Below, piece by piece: positions 1 through 5,357 of a stretch of DNA of 5,357 nucleotides (its first letter is position 1; each line of letters opens with the position of its first letter). This DNA is from Bacteroidales bacterium Bact_16 (GTDB lineage Bacteria; Bacteroidota; Bacteroidia; Bacteroidales; UBA932): assembly GCA_001602885.1 (NCBI GenBank), contig LUZH01000050.1, forward strand, positions 1 through 5,357. The letters are read 5' to 3'. The notes below the pieces were generated by a model, which saw only the letters and a list, made by a program, of their open reading frames with translations, was not told the DNA's origin and ran no database searches. Both the position numbers and the translations under genes were made by a program.

Positions 1-1308
1 AACGCCGGCATCGACATGATCATGGATCCCTATGATCCGGAGTGCTGCAACGTGATCGTCGAGCTCGCGAAGGCGGGCGAGATCCCGATGTCGCGCCTCG
101 ATGACGCCGTGCGCCGCGTGCTGCGCCTCAAGGTCCGTCTCGGCCTGTTCGACCATCCGACCTGGGATGTGGAGTATCCGGATTTCGCTTCTCCCGCTTT
201 CGCGGAGCAGTCCTATGCGGCTGCCGTGGAGTCGGAGGTCCTGCTGAAGAACAAGGGCGTCCTGCCGCTCAAGGGCAGCGAGCGCATCCTCGTCACGGGC
301 CCGAATGCCAACAGCCTGCGCGCCCTGAACGGCGGCTGGTCCTATACCTGGCAGGGCGGCGCTGACGACTTCGCGCCGCAGTTCAACACCATCCTGGAGG
401 CGCTCCAGAAGCGTTTCGGCAAGGTGACCTATGAGCCCGGCGTGCAGTATTATCCGTTCGGCTGGCAGTTCGAGGATCCGCGCGGCATCGACAAGGCCGT
501 CGCGGCCGCCCGCAATGCGGACGTGATCGTGGCCTGCGTGGGCGAGAACAGCTATTGCGAGACGCCCGGCAACATGGACGACCTGAACCTGTCGCCCTAT
601 CAGAAGGAGCTGGTGCGCAAGCTGGCTGCGACGGGCAAGCCTGTCGTACTGGTGCTCAACGAGGGTCGGCCGCGCCTGATCGGCGACATCGAGCCGCTCG
701 TGGCCGCCGTCGTGGACGTGATGCTCCCGTCCAACTATGGCGGCGACGCCCTCGCGGCCCTGCTCGCCGGCGACGAGAACTTCTCCGGCAAGCTGCCGTT
801 CACCTACAGCAAGCACATCAACGCCCTGCACACCTACGACTACAAGGTGTCCGAGCATCGCGAGACGATGGAGGGTTCCTACAACTACGACGCCGTGATG
901 GACGTCCAGTGGCCTTTCGGCTTCGGTCTGAGCTACACGGAGTTCGCGTATTCCAATCTCCGCCTGGAGGGCGCTGCCGAGTTTGCCGCGGGCGACGAGC
1001 TGAAGGTGTCCGTGGACGTGACCAATACCGGCAAGCGCGCCGGCAAGGAGGCCGTGCTGCTCTACAGCTCCGACCTCGTGGCGTCGCTGATTCCGGATGT
1101 GAAGCGCCTGCGCGGCTTCGAGAAGATCGCCCTGGAACCGGGCGAAACGAAGACCGTCAGCTTCACGATTCCGGCCAGCGAGCTGGCCTTCGTCGGTGCT
1201 GACGGCAAATGGCGGCTGGAGGAAGGCGACTTCCGCATCAGCTGCGGCGGCCTCGGCGTGATGGTGCACTGCACCCGGACCAAGGTCTGGGACACGCCGA
1301 ACATCTAG
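1..1308 (+). CDS. Glycoside hydrolase family 3 beta-glucosidase-like protein, C-terminal part (5' truncated by window)
   Basis: The frame is open from base 1, giving 435 visible residues before TAG, so the gene starts upstream of the window and the first in-frame ATG (base 16) is not its start. The opening [10 protein letters not shown] is the end of the GH3 TIM-barrel domain, just after the nucleophile Asp, which lies outside the window. The alpha/beta sandwich domain follows: [10 protein letters not shown] (visible residues 81-90), then [10 protein letters not shown] at 181-190, the loop that carries the general acid/base Glu in GH3, followed by [30 protein letters not shown] (243-267) and the [10 protein letters not shown] signature (307-315) come next. 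Residues about 320-420 form the fibronectin-III-like domain (VDVTNTG...AGKEAVLLY). GH3 enzymes of this architecture release terminal glucose or xylose from beta-linked oligosaccharides and are often periplasmic in Bacteroidota; the signal peptide is not visible. Exact substrate cannot be told. No neighbour here looks like a polysaccharide-utilisation partner. Confidence 0.93.
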   Translation, partial: NAGIDMIMDPYDPECCNVIVELAKAGEIPMSRLDDAVRRVLRLKVRLGLFDHPTWDVEYPDFASPAFAEQSYAAAVESEVLLKNKGVLPLKGSERILVTGPNANSLRALNGGWSYTWQGGADDFAPQFNTILEALQKRFGKVTYEPGVQYYPFGWQFEDPRGIDKAVAAARNADVIVACVGENSYCETPGNMDDLNLSPYQKELVRKLAATGKPVVLVLNEGRPRLIGDIEPLVAAVVDVMLPSNYGGDALAALLAGDENFSGKLPFTYSKHINALHTYDYKVSEHRETMEGSYNYDAVMDVQWPFGFGLSYTEFAYSNLRLEGAAEFAAGDELKVSVDVTNTGKRAGKEAVLLYSSDLVASLIPDVKRLRGFEKIALEPGETKTVSFTIPASELAFVGADGKWRLEEGDFRISCGGLGVMVHCTRTKVWDTPNI

Positions 1309-1348
1309 TTTTATCTAAGATACGGACAGGTTGTCCGGACAAACCCGT

Positions 1349-1362
1349 GGCCACCCATGGCC
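1349..1362. repeat. Small hairpin in the core of the inverted-repeat element
   Basis: GGCCA-CCCA-TGGCC forms a 5-bp stem with a 4-nt loop. An alternative pairing is possible between CCCAT (1354-1358) and ATGGG (1369-1373), so the core may switch between folds. Confidence 0.5.
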
Positions 1363-1378
1363 TCGTAAATGGGGGGGA

Positions 1379-1396
1379 CCCAACCGTCAGGTTGGG
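1379..1396. repeat. Perfect 7-bp hairpin flanked by G7 runs
   Basis: CCCAACC-GTCA-GGTTGGG is a perfect 7-bp stem with a 4-nt loop. It is preceded by seven G (1371-1377) and its 3' arm runs into a second stretch of seven G (1394-1400). It forms the second stem in the core of the larger inverted repeat. Confidence 0.65.
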
Positions 1397-1444
1397 GGGG
1401 ATGAGCGCAGCGAAGGTTTGTCGGACAACCTGTCCGTATCTTGA

Positions 1445-1879
1445 TTATTCCAGGGTGGCAATAAGTTCGTCCAGGGTGGCGAAGAGTTCCGGGACGGAGG
1501 CCGGCGTGAGCCGGCTGCAGGCGGCCCGGGCGCCGACCGCGGCGGGGATGGCGGCGGCGCGGTCCTCCATCTCACGGCTCCGGACCGTGAGGGACACGAT
1601 GACCTGCCGGCCGTCCTCCTTGCCCCGTTTGCGGGTCACCAGCCCCTCCTTCTCCATCCGCTGGAGGAGGGGAGTGACGGTGTTGGTCTCGAGGTGCAGA
1701 CGCCGGGCCAGGTCGTTGACCGGCTGGGCGTCCTGTTCCCAGAGCACGAGCAGCACCAGGTATTGCGGATAGGTGATGCCGAGCTCTTCGAGGAAGGGGT
1801 GATAGGCCTGCGTGACCAGCCGCGAAGCGGCATAGAGACGGAAACAGAGCTGGTTTTCGAGTTTCAGCTGTCCGTACAT
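1445..1879 (-). CDS. ohrR: OhrR/MarR-family organic-peroxide-sensing repressor, two-Cys type
   Basis: This 144-residue protein is the usual MarR length. The N-terminal ENQLCFRLYAASR (residues 8-20) matches the OhrR signature around the reactive cysteine, here Cys12. Tyr26 and Tyr37 lie 14 and 25 residues after it, the same spacing as Tyr29 and Tyr40 after Cys15 in Bacillus subtilis OhrR, where they contact the cysteine. A second cysteine, Cys121, near the C-terminus resembles the arrangement of two-Cys OhrR proteins such as that of Xanthomonas (Cys22/Cys127), which form an intersubunit disulfide. The winged helix spans about 53-98, with recognition helix ETNTVTPLLQRM and the wing RKRGKEDGRQVIV. 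OhrR binds as a dimer and leaves its operator when the cysteine is oxidised. The ATG is only 2 nt after the gpx stop codon with no clear Shine-Dalgarno sequence, so it is probably co-transcribed and coupled to gpx. The likely operators are the palindromes upstream of gpx. A plain MarR regulator with another ligand is possible but less likely. Confidence 0.9.
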   Translation of the reverse strand: MYGQLKLENQLCFRLYAASRLVTQAYHPFLEELGITYPQYLVLLVLWEQDAQPVNDLARRLHLETNTVTPLLQRMEKEGLVTRKRGKEDGRQVIVSLTVRSREMEDRAAAIPAAVGARAACSRLTPASVPELFATLDELIATLE

Positions 1880-1881
1880 GG

Positions 1882-2358
1882 CTACAGCAGGGATTTGATT
1901 TTATCTTCGAGCGAAGCGGGCGTGGTCATCGGGGAGAAACGCTCGATGATGTTGCCGTTGCGCGAGATCAGGAACTTGGTGAAATTCCACTTGATGGAGC
2001 GCCCCAGCAGGCCGCCGGTCTGGCTCTTGAGGTAGTTGAAGATCGGGTGGGCGTTGTCGCCGTTGACGTCGATCTTGCTCATCAGGGGGAAGGTCACGCC
2101 GTGGTTGAGCCGGCAGAACTCGGCAATCTCCGCGTCGGAGCCGGGCTCCTGGTGGGCGAACTGGTCGCAGGGGAAACCGATGACGACGAGTCCCTGGTCC
2201 TTGTATTTCTTCCAGAGTTCCTCCAGACCGTCATACTGAGGGGTGAAACCGCACTTGGAGGCGGTGTTGACGATGAGCAGCACTTTGCCCTTGTAGTCGG
2301 CGAAGTCCACTTCGGCGCCCTTGTTGTTCAGGGCCTTGAAATCATAAATCGTTGCCAT
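1882..2358 (-). CDS. gpx: Glutathione peroxidase family thiol peroxidase (probably thioredoxin-dependent)
   Basis: The 158-residue length is typical of bacterial GPx. The catalytic tetrad is visible: Cys36 in NTASKCGFT, Gln70 in AHQEPG, and Trp124-Asn125 in WNFTKF. The peroxidatic residue is cysteine, not selenocysteine. Cys82, in EFCRLN, is at the position of the resolving cysteine of yeast Gpx3 (Cys36-Cys82), which implies a disulfide cycle recycled by thioredoxin rather than glutathione. Cys64 lies in GFPCDQF, where most homologues have Asn (FPCNQF). No signal peptide is present, so it should act in the cytoplasm, reducing hydrogen peroxide and organic hydroperoxides. It is the first gene of a two-gene unit with ohrR, which fits peroxide-induced expression. 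A promoter matching the Bacteroides consensus lies upstream, giving a leader of about 26 nt. The start ATG at 2358 gives the normal N-terminus (IYDFKALNNKG). Confidence 0.95.
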   Translation of the reverse strand: MATIYDFKALNNKGAEVDFADYKGKVLLIVNTASKCGFTPQYDGLEELWKKYKDQGLVVIGFPCDQFAHQEPGSDAEIAEFCRLNHGVTFPLMSKIDVNGDNAHPIFNYLKSQTGGLLGRSIKWNFTKFLISRNGNIIERFSPMTTPASLEDKIKSLL

Positions 2359-2376
2359 ATCTGTCGTTATCTATTA

Positions 2377-2390
2377 TATCGTTTGCGATA
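2377..2390. promoter_or_regulatory. Palindrome 1, candidate OhrR operator
   Basis: TATCG-TTTG-CGATA. Over 16 aligned positions it matches palindrome 2 at 12. Its centre is 36 bp from the centre of palindrome 2. It covers the predicted start point of the gpx promoter and contains the TTTG that could serve as the -33 element of the divergent promoter. Assignment to OhrR rests on gene context. Confidence 0.6.
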
Positions 2391-2412
2391 CAAAGGTAAT
2401 ACTTTATTTTTA
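2382..2412 (+). promoter_or_regulatory. Predicted divergent promoter for the D-2-hydroxyacid dehydrogenase gene
   Basis: TTTG (2382-2385), 19 nt, then TATTTTTA (2405-2412), which matches TAnnTTTG at all but the last position. Transcription would start near 2419, at the centre of palindrome 2, leaving a leader of about 45 nt. A second TATTTTTA at 2452-2459 lies too close to the ATG to be preferred unless the mRNA is leaderless. Confidence 0.45.
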
Positions 2413-2420
2413 TATCGCAA
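2391..2420 (-). promoter_or_regulatory. Predicted Bacteroides-type promoter for gpx-ohrR
   Basis: On the minus strand, TACCTTTG (2398-2391) is a full match to the -7 consensus TAnnTTTG. TTG (2420-2418) lies 19 nt upstream as the -33 element, inside palindrome 2. Transcription would start near 2385, inside palindrome 1, about 26 nt before the gpx ATG. This is a consensus match only, with no mapped start. Confidence 0.65.
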
Positions 2421-2427
2421 GCGATAT
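2412..2427. promoter_or_regulatory. Palindrome 2, candidate OhrR operator
   Basis: ATATCGC-AA-GCGATAT is a perfect 16-nt palindrome. It contains the -33 TTG of the gpx promoter and spans the predicted start point of the divergent promoter. It is the stronger of the two related palindromes, so probably the higher-affinity site if OhrR is the binder. Confidence 0.65.
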
Positions 2428-2430
2428 TTC

Positions 2431-2459
2431 AAAAAATCTGCAAAAAAGCAGTATTTTTA
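2431..2459. other. Phased A-tracts and small hairpin in the dehydrogenase leader
   Basis: Two A6 tracts (2431-2436 and 2442-2447) are 11 bp apart, with T5 at 2454-2458 following, a spacing expected to bend DNA. The second A6 is the loop of CTGC-AAAAAA-GCAG (2438-2451). The stretch sits between the candidate operators and the ATG at 2464. A role is not proven. Confidence 0.35.
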
Positions 2460-2463
2460 TCGT

Positions 2464-3432
2464 ATGAAAATCGTTTTCCTGGATGCGGCCACGCTGGGGG
2501 AGACCCCGCTGGACGAAATCGCCGCCCTCGGCGAACTGGTCACCTATCCTATGTCCACGCGCGAAGAGGCGCTCGCGCGCGTAGGGGACTGCGAGGTGTT
2601 GATCGTCAACAAGGTCCGCGTGGATGCGGAGCTGCTGTCGCGCGCCCCGCGCCTGCGGCTGATCTGCGAGGCCGCCACGGGCGTCAACAACATCGACCTG
2701 CAGGCCGCGGCGGCGCGGGGGATTCCGGTCCGCAACGCGGCCGGATATTCGACGGAGGCCGTCGTACAGTCCACGTTCGCGCACCTGCTCTCGCTGGCCG
2801 GGTTCTCGCCCTATTTCGACGACTGCGTCAAGAGCGGCCGCTATTCGGCGGGCTCGCTTTTCTGCGATATTTCTCACCCGTATCCGGAGCTGGCCGGCAA
2901 GACGCTGGGCATCATCGGCCTGGGGACCATCGGCGCGCGCGTCGCCGCCGTGGCGTCGGCCTTCGGGATGCAGGTGATCTATTATTCGACCTCCGGCACG
3001 TCGCACAGCAGCGACTATCCCAGCGTCCCGCTGGACGAGCTGCTGGCGCGGGCGGACGTCGTTTCCATCCACGCGCCGCTCAATGAGCGCACGAAAGGGC
3101 TGCTGGGCGCGGCGGAGTTGTGCAGGATGAAGCCTACGGCTTTCCTGCTCAACCTCGGCCGCGGCGGCATCGTGGAGGAGGCGGCGCTGGCGGAGGCGGT
3201 GGATGCGGGCGTGATCGCCGGCGCGGCGCTCGACGTCTACGTCGTCGAGCCGCTGCCGGCCGACAGCCCGCTGCTGCACTTGAAGCATCCGGAGCGCTTC
3301 CGCTTCTCGCCGCACACGGCGTGGGCGAGCCGCGAGGCGTTGCTCCGGCTGGTCCGTCAGGTTGCGGACAACATTCGTGGCACGGTTTTGGAAATATCTG
3401 AAACCGAAGAACGAATGAGTGTTAAACAATAA
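2464..3432 (+). CDS. D-2-hydroxyacid dehydrogenase (glycerate dehydrogenase/hydroxypyruvate reductase-like)
   Basis: The product is 322 residues, usual for the family. The NAD(P)-binding Rossmann motif GLGTIG is at 152-157. Catalytic Arg233 (NLGRGGIV), Glu262 (DVYVVEPLP) and His284 (SPHTAW) are all in place, so the enzyme should be active in NAD(P)H-linked reduction of a 2-keto acid to a D-2-hydroxy acid. SPHTAWASREA near the catalytic His resembles glycerate dehydrogenases. After the second Rossmann strand the sequence is VIYYSTSG, without the acidic residue that usually fixes NAD specificity, so cofactor choice is open. The frame continues upstream of 2464, but that part is antisense to gpx and AT-rich leader; MKIVFLDAATLGE is a normal family N-terminus, so the ATG at 2464 is chosen. 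There is no Shine-Dalgarno sequence. It is divergent from gpx and shares its control region, so it may respond to peroxide. Substrate could be hydroxypyruvate/glycerate or another keto acid. Confidence 0.9.
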   Translation: MKIVFLDAATLGETPLDEIAALGELVTYPMSTREEALARVGDCEVLIVNKVRVDAELLSRAPRLRLICEAATGVNNIDLQAAAARGIPVRNAAGYSTEAVVQSTFAHLLSLAGFSPYFDDCVKSGRYSAGSLFCDISHPYPELAGKTLGIIGLGTIGARVAAVASAFGMQVIYYSTSGTSHSSDYPSVPLDELLARADVVSIHAPLNERTKGLLGAAELCRMKPTAFLLNLGRGGIVEEAALAEAVDAGVIAGAALDVYVVEPLPADSPLLHLKHPERFRFSPHTAWASREALLRLVRQVADNIRGTVLEISETEERMSVKQ

Positions 3433-3452
3433 ACTGTACTACAACCTGAAAG

Positions 3453-3485
3453 AAAGGCGGACCCCGTGACGGGAACCGCCTTTTT
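3453..3485 (+). terminator. Intrinsic terminator after the dehydrogenase gene, possibly bidirectional
   Basis: AAAGGCGG (3453-3460) pairs with CCGCCTTT (3476-3483). An inner CCCG-TGA-CGGG stem (3463-3473) is separated from the outer stem by a small internal loop. A run of five T ends at 3485. On the minus strand the hairpin is followed by TTTCTTTC, so it may also stop transcription of the convergent acyltransferase gene, whose stop codon lies 24 nt away. Confidence 0.88.
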
Positions 3486-3508
3486 CTGTATCATAAGGTA
3501 TGTTCGCG

Positions 3509-4453
3509 CTAGAGGCTGAGGACCTTGCGGCGGAAATCTTCGACGAGATGTCTGTAGAAGCGGGTCAGGCGCTCGAAGGGGATGTGGAAGATCCACAGGA
3601 CCGGGAAGATGAAATGCAGCACGAAGCGCACCGTGTGGCTCCAGGCCTTGTCTTCCATCCCGTGCATGATGATCATCCGGGGCAGCCAGATCAGCAGGGA
3701 CCCGACGGTGCAGATGGCGAAGAGCGGCAGCGACAGCAGCGCGAGGAGCATGCGGAGCAGCAGATTGCCGTGGCGGCGGGGGAGTTCCTCGCCGATGAGC
3801 GCCATGTCGCGGTCGCGCAGCCAGGTGCACAGCTCGCGGTAGATGTCCGCTTCGGTCATCCCGTCGCGCCGGGCGAATTCTTCGCCGATCTCCATCGGCT
3901 CGCCGACGCGGATGACCACGCGGCCCTGGCCGAAGAAGAAATACTCATAATTGACGCCGACCGGGACGATGCGCACGGGCACGCCCAGCTGGTCGTGCGC
4001 CATCTTGGCGATGCGGAAGATGCCTTTCTTGACAGGCAGCATCTCGCGCTCGGGGTTGTGCGTGCCTTCCGGATAGAGGCAGAAGGGGACTTCGTGGTCC
4101 AGGCAGTCGATGATTTCCTTGAAGGTATCGAAATTCTTGGCCACTTCCGTCAGGCCGTTCCGCTCGCGTGCGATGGGCAGGATGCGCAGCCAGCGCAGGA
4201 CCTTGGCGACTTTCGGGTTGGCGAAGATGTCGGAACGGGCGCCGAAGACGACCGGCTTGCCGCCGAACAGGACCAGCGCCAGGAGCGGGTCCATCAGGGC
4301 CGCGCAGTGATTGGGCGCGAGGATTACCGCACCCTCCTGCGGGATGCGCTCCGCGCCTTCGATGCGGATGGAGCGGAAGCAGGTGCGCGTGGTGAGGTTG
4401 ACGTATTTCAGAGCAGGGATGTAGCCCTTGTGCTTTTCCCAGATTTTAGCCAT
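3509..4453 (-). CDS. Membrane-associated lysophospholipid acyltransferase (PlsC-like, LPLAT superfamily)
   Basis: The 314-residue protein carries the acyltransferase blocks in order: APNHCAALMD (residues 46-55, the catalytic His/Asp box), GARSDIF (71-77), LYPEGTHN (126-133) and VPVGVNYE (163-170). The first box is NHx5D rather than the classical NHx4D of E. coli PlsC, as in a group of Bacteroidota homologues. The likely reaction is transfer of an acyl group from acyl-ACP or acyl-CoA to lysophosphatidic acid or a related lysolipid at the inner face of the cytoplasmic membrane. Unlike short PlsC proteins it has a C-terminal extension with two hydrophobic stretches (about 231-258 and 273-292), probably membrane hairpins. 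The ATG overlaps the stop codon of the upstream transporter gene by 8 nt (ATGGCTAA), which implies translational coupling. Acyl acceptor is not certain; it may be another lipid than phosphatidate. Confidence 0.88.
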   Translation of the reverse strand: MAKIWEKHKGYIPALKYVNLTTRTCFRSIRIEGAERIPQEGAVILAPNHCAALMDPLLALVLFGGKPVVFGARSDIFANPKVAKVLRWLRILPIARERNGLTEVAKNFDTFKEIIDCLDHEVPFCLYPEGTHNPEREMLPVKKGIFRIAKMAHDQLGVPVRIVPVGVNYEYFFFGQGRVVIRVGEPMEIGEEFARRDGMTEADIYRELCTWLRDRDMALIGEELPRRHGNLLLRMLLALLSLPLFAICTVGSLLIWLPRMIIMHGMEDKAWSHTVRFVLHFIFPVLWIFHIPFERLTRFYRHLVEDFRRKVLSL

Positions 4454-5348
4454 GCGAGGAGGTTTTGTGACGGAGTTCGTAGCGGTGGAAGGCCGTGCTG
4501 ACGGTCAGGCCGCTGATGATGTGCCAGATGCCCCACCAGGCAGTGATCACGAGGGTGCCGCCGTGCGGCGGGAAGCCCGCGAAGAGGTTGGTGCCCAGCA
4601 GGAGGACCAGGCCCAGGCCGCTGTTCTGGATGCCGGTCTCGATGGTGAGGGTGCGGCGGTCATGCTTGGGGACCTTGAAGAAGGTACCGATGCCGAAGCC
4701 GATGCCCAGGGCCAGCAGGTTGTGGATGAGCACCACCAGGAAGATATATTGGATGCACTGCAGGAAGGCTTTGATGTTGCCCATGAAGGACAGGACGACC
4801 ATCGCGACGAAGAAGATGATGCTGAACCACTGGAGCGGTTTCTTCAGCTTCTCGGCCACCTTGGGCAGGAAGTGGGCGGTCAGCACGCCGAGGGTGAGGG
4901 GAATGCCCAGGAGGATGAAGATGGTCTTGAAGACGTCCCAGAGGGGGATGACCAGCTGCGGGACATCGCTCGCGACATTCGCGAAATGGAGGTAGAGGCT
5001 GCCGTAGAGCCAGAAGTTGAACGGGGTCGTCAGGATGGCGAGGGCCGTGCTGACGGCCGTCAGGCTGACGGAAAGCTCCACGTTGGCCCCCAGGGCCATC
5101 GTCCAGCTGATCCAGCGGCCGAACAGCAGGGCCAGCAGGAAGGTGAGCAGCGGCAACAGGACCAGCTGGCTGACCATTCCGAGGATCAGGGATTTGGGCT
5201 TGCGGAAGACGTCTCTGAACAGGCCCGGGCGGATGCCCAGGGCGACGCCGTACATCACGAAAGCCAGGACGATGTTGATGGTATTCATGCCGCCCGCGTT
5301 GAGCGTGACGTCTATGCTGTCTATAACAGAGGTGATTTCAGGACTCAT
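4446..5348 (-). CDS. SBF-family (bile acid:sodium symporter) membrane protein lacking the PGGxxSN region
   Basis: The 300-residue protein has about eight visible hydrophobic segments. MYGVALGIRPGLFRDVFRKPKS (32-53), LSVSLTAVST (92-101), TTPFNFWLYGSLY (107-119), TIETGIQNSGLG (235-246) and AWWGIWHIISG (270-280) identify the SBF family, whose members couple Na+ to uptake of bile acids or other organic anions. Glu237 and Gln241 correspond to the sodium-site Glu260 and Gln264 of bacterial ASBT, and Ser93/Thr97 to Ser128/Thr132. However, the segment between LLALLFG (71-77) and LSVSLT (92-97) is about 20-24 residues shorter than normal, and the expected CPGGxxSN motif with its Ser-Asn sodium ligands is absent. 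The likely junction is near Gly87-Ala88, and the frame is intact. It is therefore either non-canonical or inactive. The start at 5348 gives a family-like N-terminus; only 9 nt upstream are visible, so its promoter is not seen. It is the first visible gene of a unit with the acyltransferase. Confidence 0.85.
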   Translation of the reverse strand: MSPEITSVIDSIDVTLNAGGMNTINIVLAFVMYGVALGIRPGLFRDVFRKPKSLILGMVSQLVLLPLLTFLLALLFGRWISWTMALGANVELSVSLTAVSTALAILTTPFNFWLYGSLYLHFANVASDVPQLVIPLWDVFKTIFILLGIPLTLGVLTAHFLPKVAEKLKKPLQWFSIIFFVAMVVLSFMGNIKAFLQCIQYIFLVVLIHNLLALGIGFGIGTFFKVPKHDRRTLTIETGIQNSGLGLVLLLGTNLFAGFPPHGGTLVITAWWGIWHIISGLTVSTAFHRYELRHKTSSHG

Positions 5349-5357
5349 ATTGTACTC

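Larger units (their letters stand above)
1317..1442. repeat. Long inverted-repeat element between convergent genes (REP/MITE-like or bidirectional terminator)
   Basis: The left arm (1317-1345, 29 nt, begins AAGATACGGACAGG) and right arm (1415-1442, 28 nt, ends CCTGTCCGTATCTT) are perfect reverse complements apart from one extra G in the left arm. Each arm is also internally palindromic: GGACA-GGT-TGTCC and TTGTCCGGACAA on the left, TTGTCGGACAA and GGACA-ACC-TGTCC on the right. The 69-nt core holds two further hairpins and two runs of seven G. The element begins 8 nt after the GH3 stop codon and ends 2 nt before the ohrR stop codon, filling the intergenic space. It has no T-run typical of an intrinsic terminator, no ORF, and I see no target-site duplication in the flanks. 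Its dense symmetry suggests a dispersed palindromic repeat that may also end transcription from both sides; this is inference. Confidence 0.75.

Noticed and set aside
555..1202. 215-codon ORF in another frame within the GH3 gene
   Set aside because: Arg/Gln-rich with no family features; GH3 motifs are continuous in the main frame.
1371..1400. G-quadruplex formed by the two G7 runs
   Set aside because: Only two long G-runs exist and the intervening sequence pairs well as a CCCAACC/GGTTGGG hairpin; a quadruplex would need each run to supply two G tracts, which is possible but not supported.
1317..1442. Integron attC-like site or a CRISPR fragment
   Set aside because: The typical attC core sites are not present, there is no integrase, and there is only one inverted pair with no direct repeats or spacers.
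2047..2463. An N-terminal extension of about 139 residues on the dehydrogenase, in the same open frame
   Set aside because: It is antisense to the well-supported gpx gene and crosses the AT-rich control region; the family N-terminus starts at the ATG at 2464.
2410..3429. Long minus-strand ORF opposite the dehydrogenase gene
   Set aside because: Arg/Ala-rich composition with no recognisable domain; a shadow caused by high GC at third positions of the real gene.
3500..4501. 333-codon plus-strand ORF opposite the acyltransferase gene
   Set aside because: Composition rich in Asp, Ala, Gln and Glu with no domain; it is the antisense of a gene with all acyltransferase motifs.
4446..5348. SBF gene as a frameshifted pseudogene
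   Set aside because: The frame is open from start to stop and family motifs on both sides of the gap are in the same frame, so any loss is an in-frame deletion; kept as a CDS with the anomaly noted.

Overview
The window reads as a GC-rich chromosome segment from a member of the Bacteroidota, most likely Bacteroidales. Three things suggest this: the protein families (a GH3 glucosidase with a C-terminal fibronectin-III-like domain, a PlsC-type acyltransferase with an NHx5D box, and an SBF-family transporter of the type common in Bacteroidales); the lack of Shine-Dalgarno sequences before the starts; and promoter elements matching the Bacteroides pattern (-33 TTTG / -7 TAnnTTTG) in the one AT-rich intergenic region. 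I cannot name the genus from sequence alone.

Layout. Bases 1-1308 (+) carry the C-terminal 435 residues of a GH3 glycosidase whose N-terminal half lies outside the window. Bases 1309-1444 separate it from a convergent gene and hold a large inverted-repeat element with nested hairpins. Bases 1445-2358 (-) are a two-gene unit, gpx then ohrR, with 2 nt between them: a thioredoxin-type glutathione peroxidase homologue and an OhrR/MarR peroxide-sensing repressor. Bases 2359-2463 are a divergent control region with two related palindromes and two oppositely directed, overlapping promoter candidates. Bases 2464-3432 (+) encode a D-2-hydroxyacid dehydrogenase, followed by a clear intrinsic terminator (3453-3485). 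Bases 3509-5348 (-) are a second two-gene unit with an 8-nt overlap: an SBF (bile acid:sodium symporter family) membrane protein, then a membrane-bound lysophospholipid acyltransferase.

How the genes may work together. The best-supported circuit is redox control. OhrR has the reactive Cys and its two Tyr partners at the same spacing as the well-studied family members, and a second Cys as in two-Cys OhrR proteins. Its partner is a GPx with the Cys36/Cys82 pair of thioredoxin-dependent peroxidases, rather than the usual Ohr. The shared upstream region has two palindromes placed so that each covers the -33 element of one promoter and the predicted start point of the other. A repressor bound there could control both gpx-ohrR and the divergent dehydrogenase.

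The main oddity is in the SBF protein: about 20-24 residues, including the conserved PGGxxSN sodium-site motif, appear to be missing in frame. This is either an unusual non-canonical transporter, a decayed one, or an assembly error.
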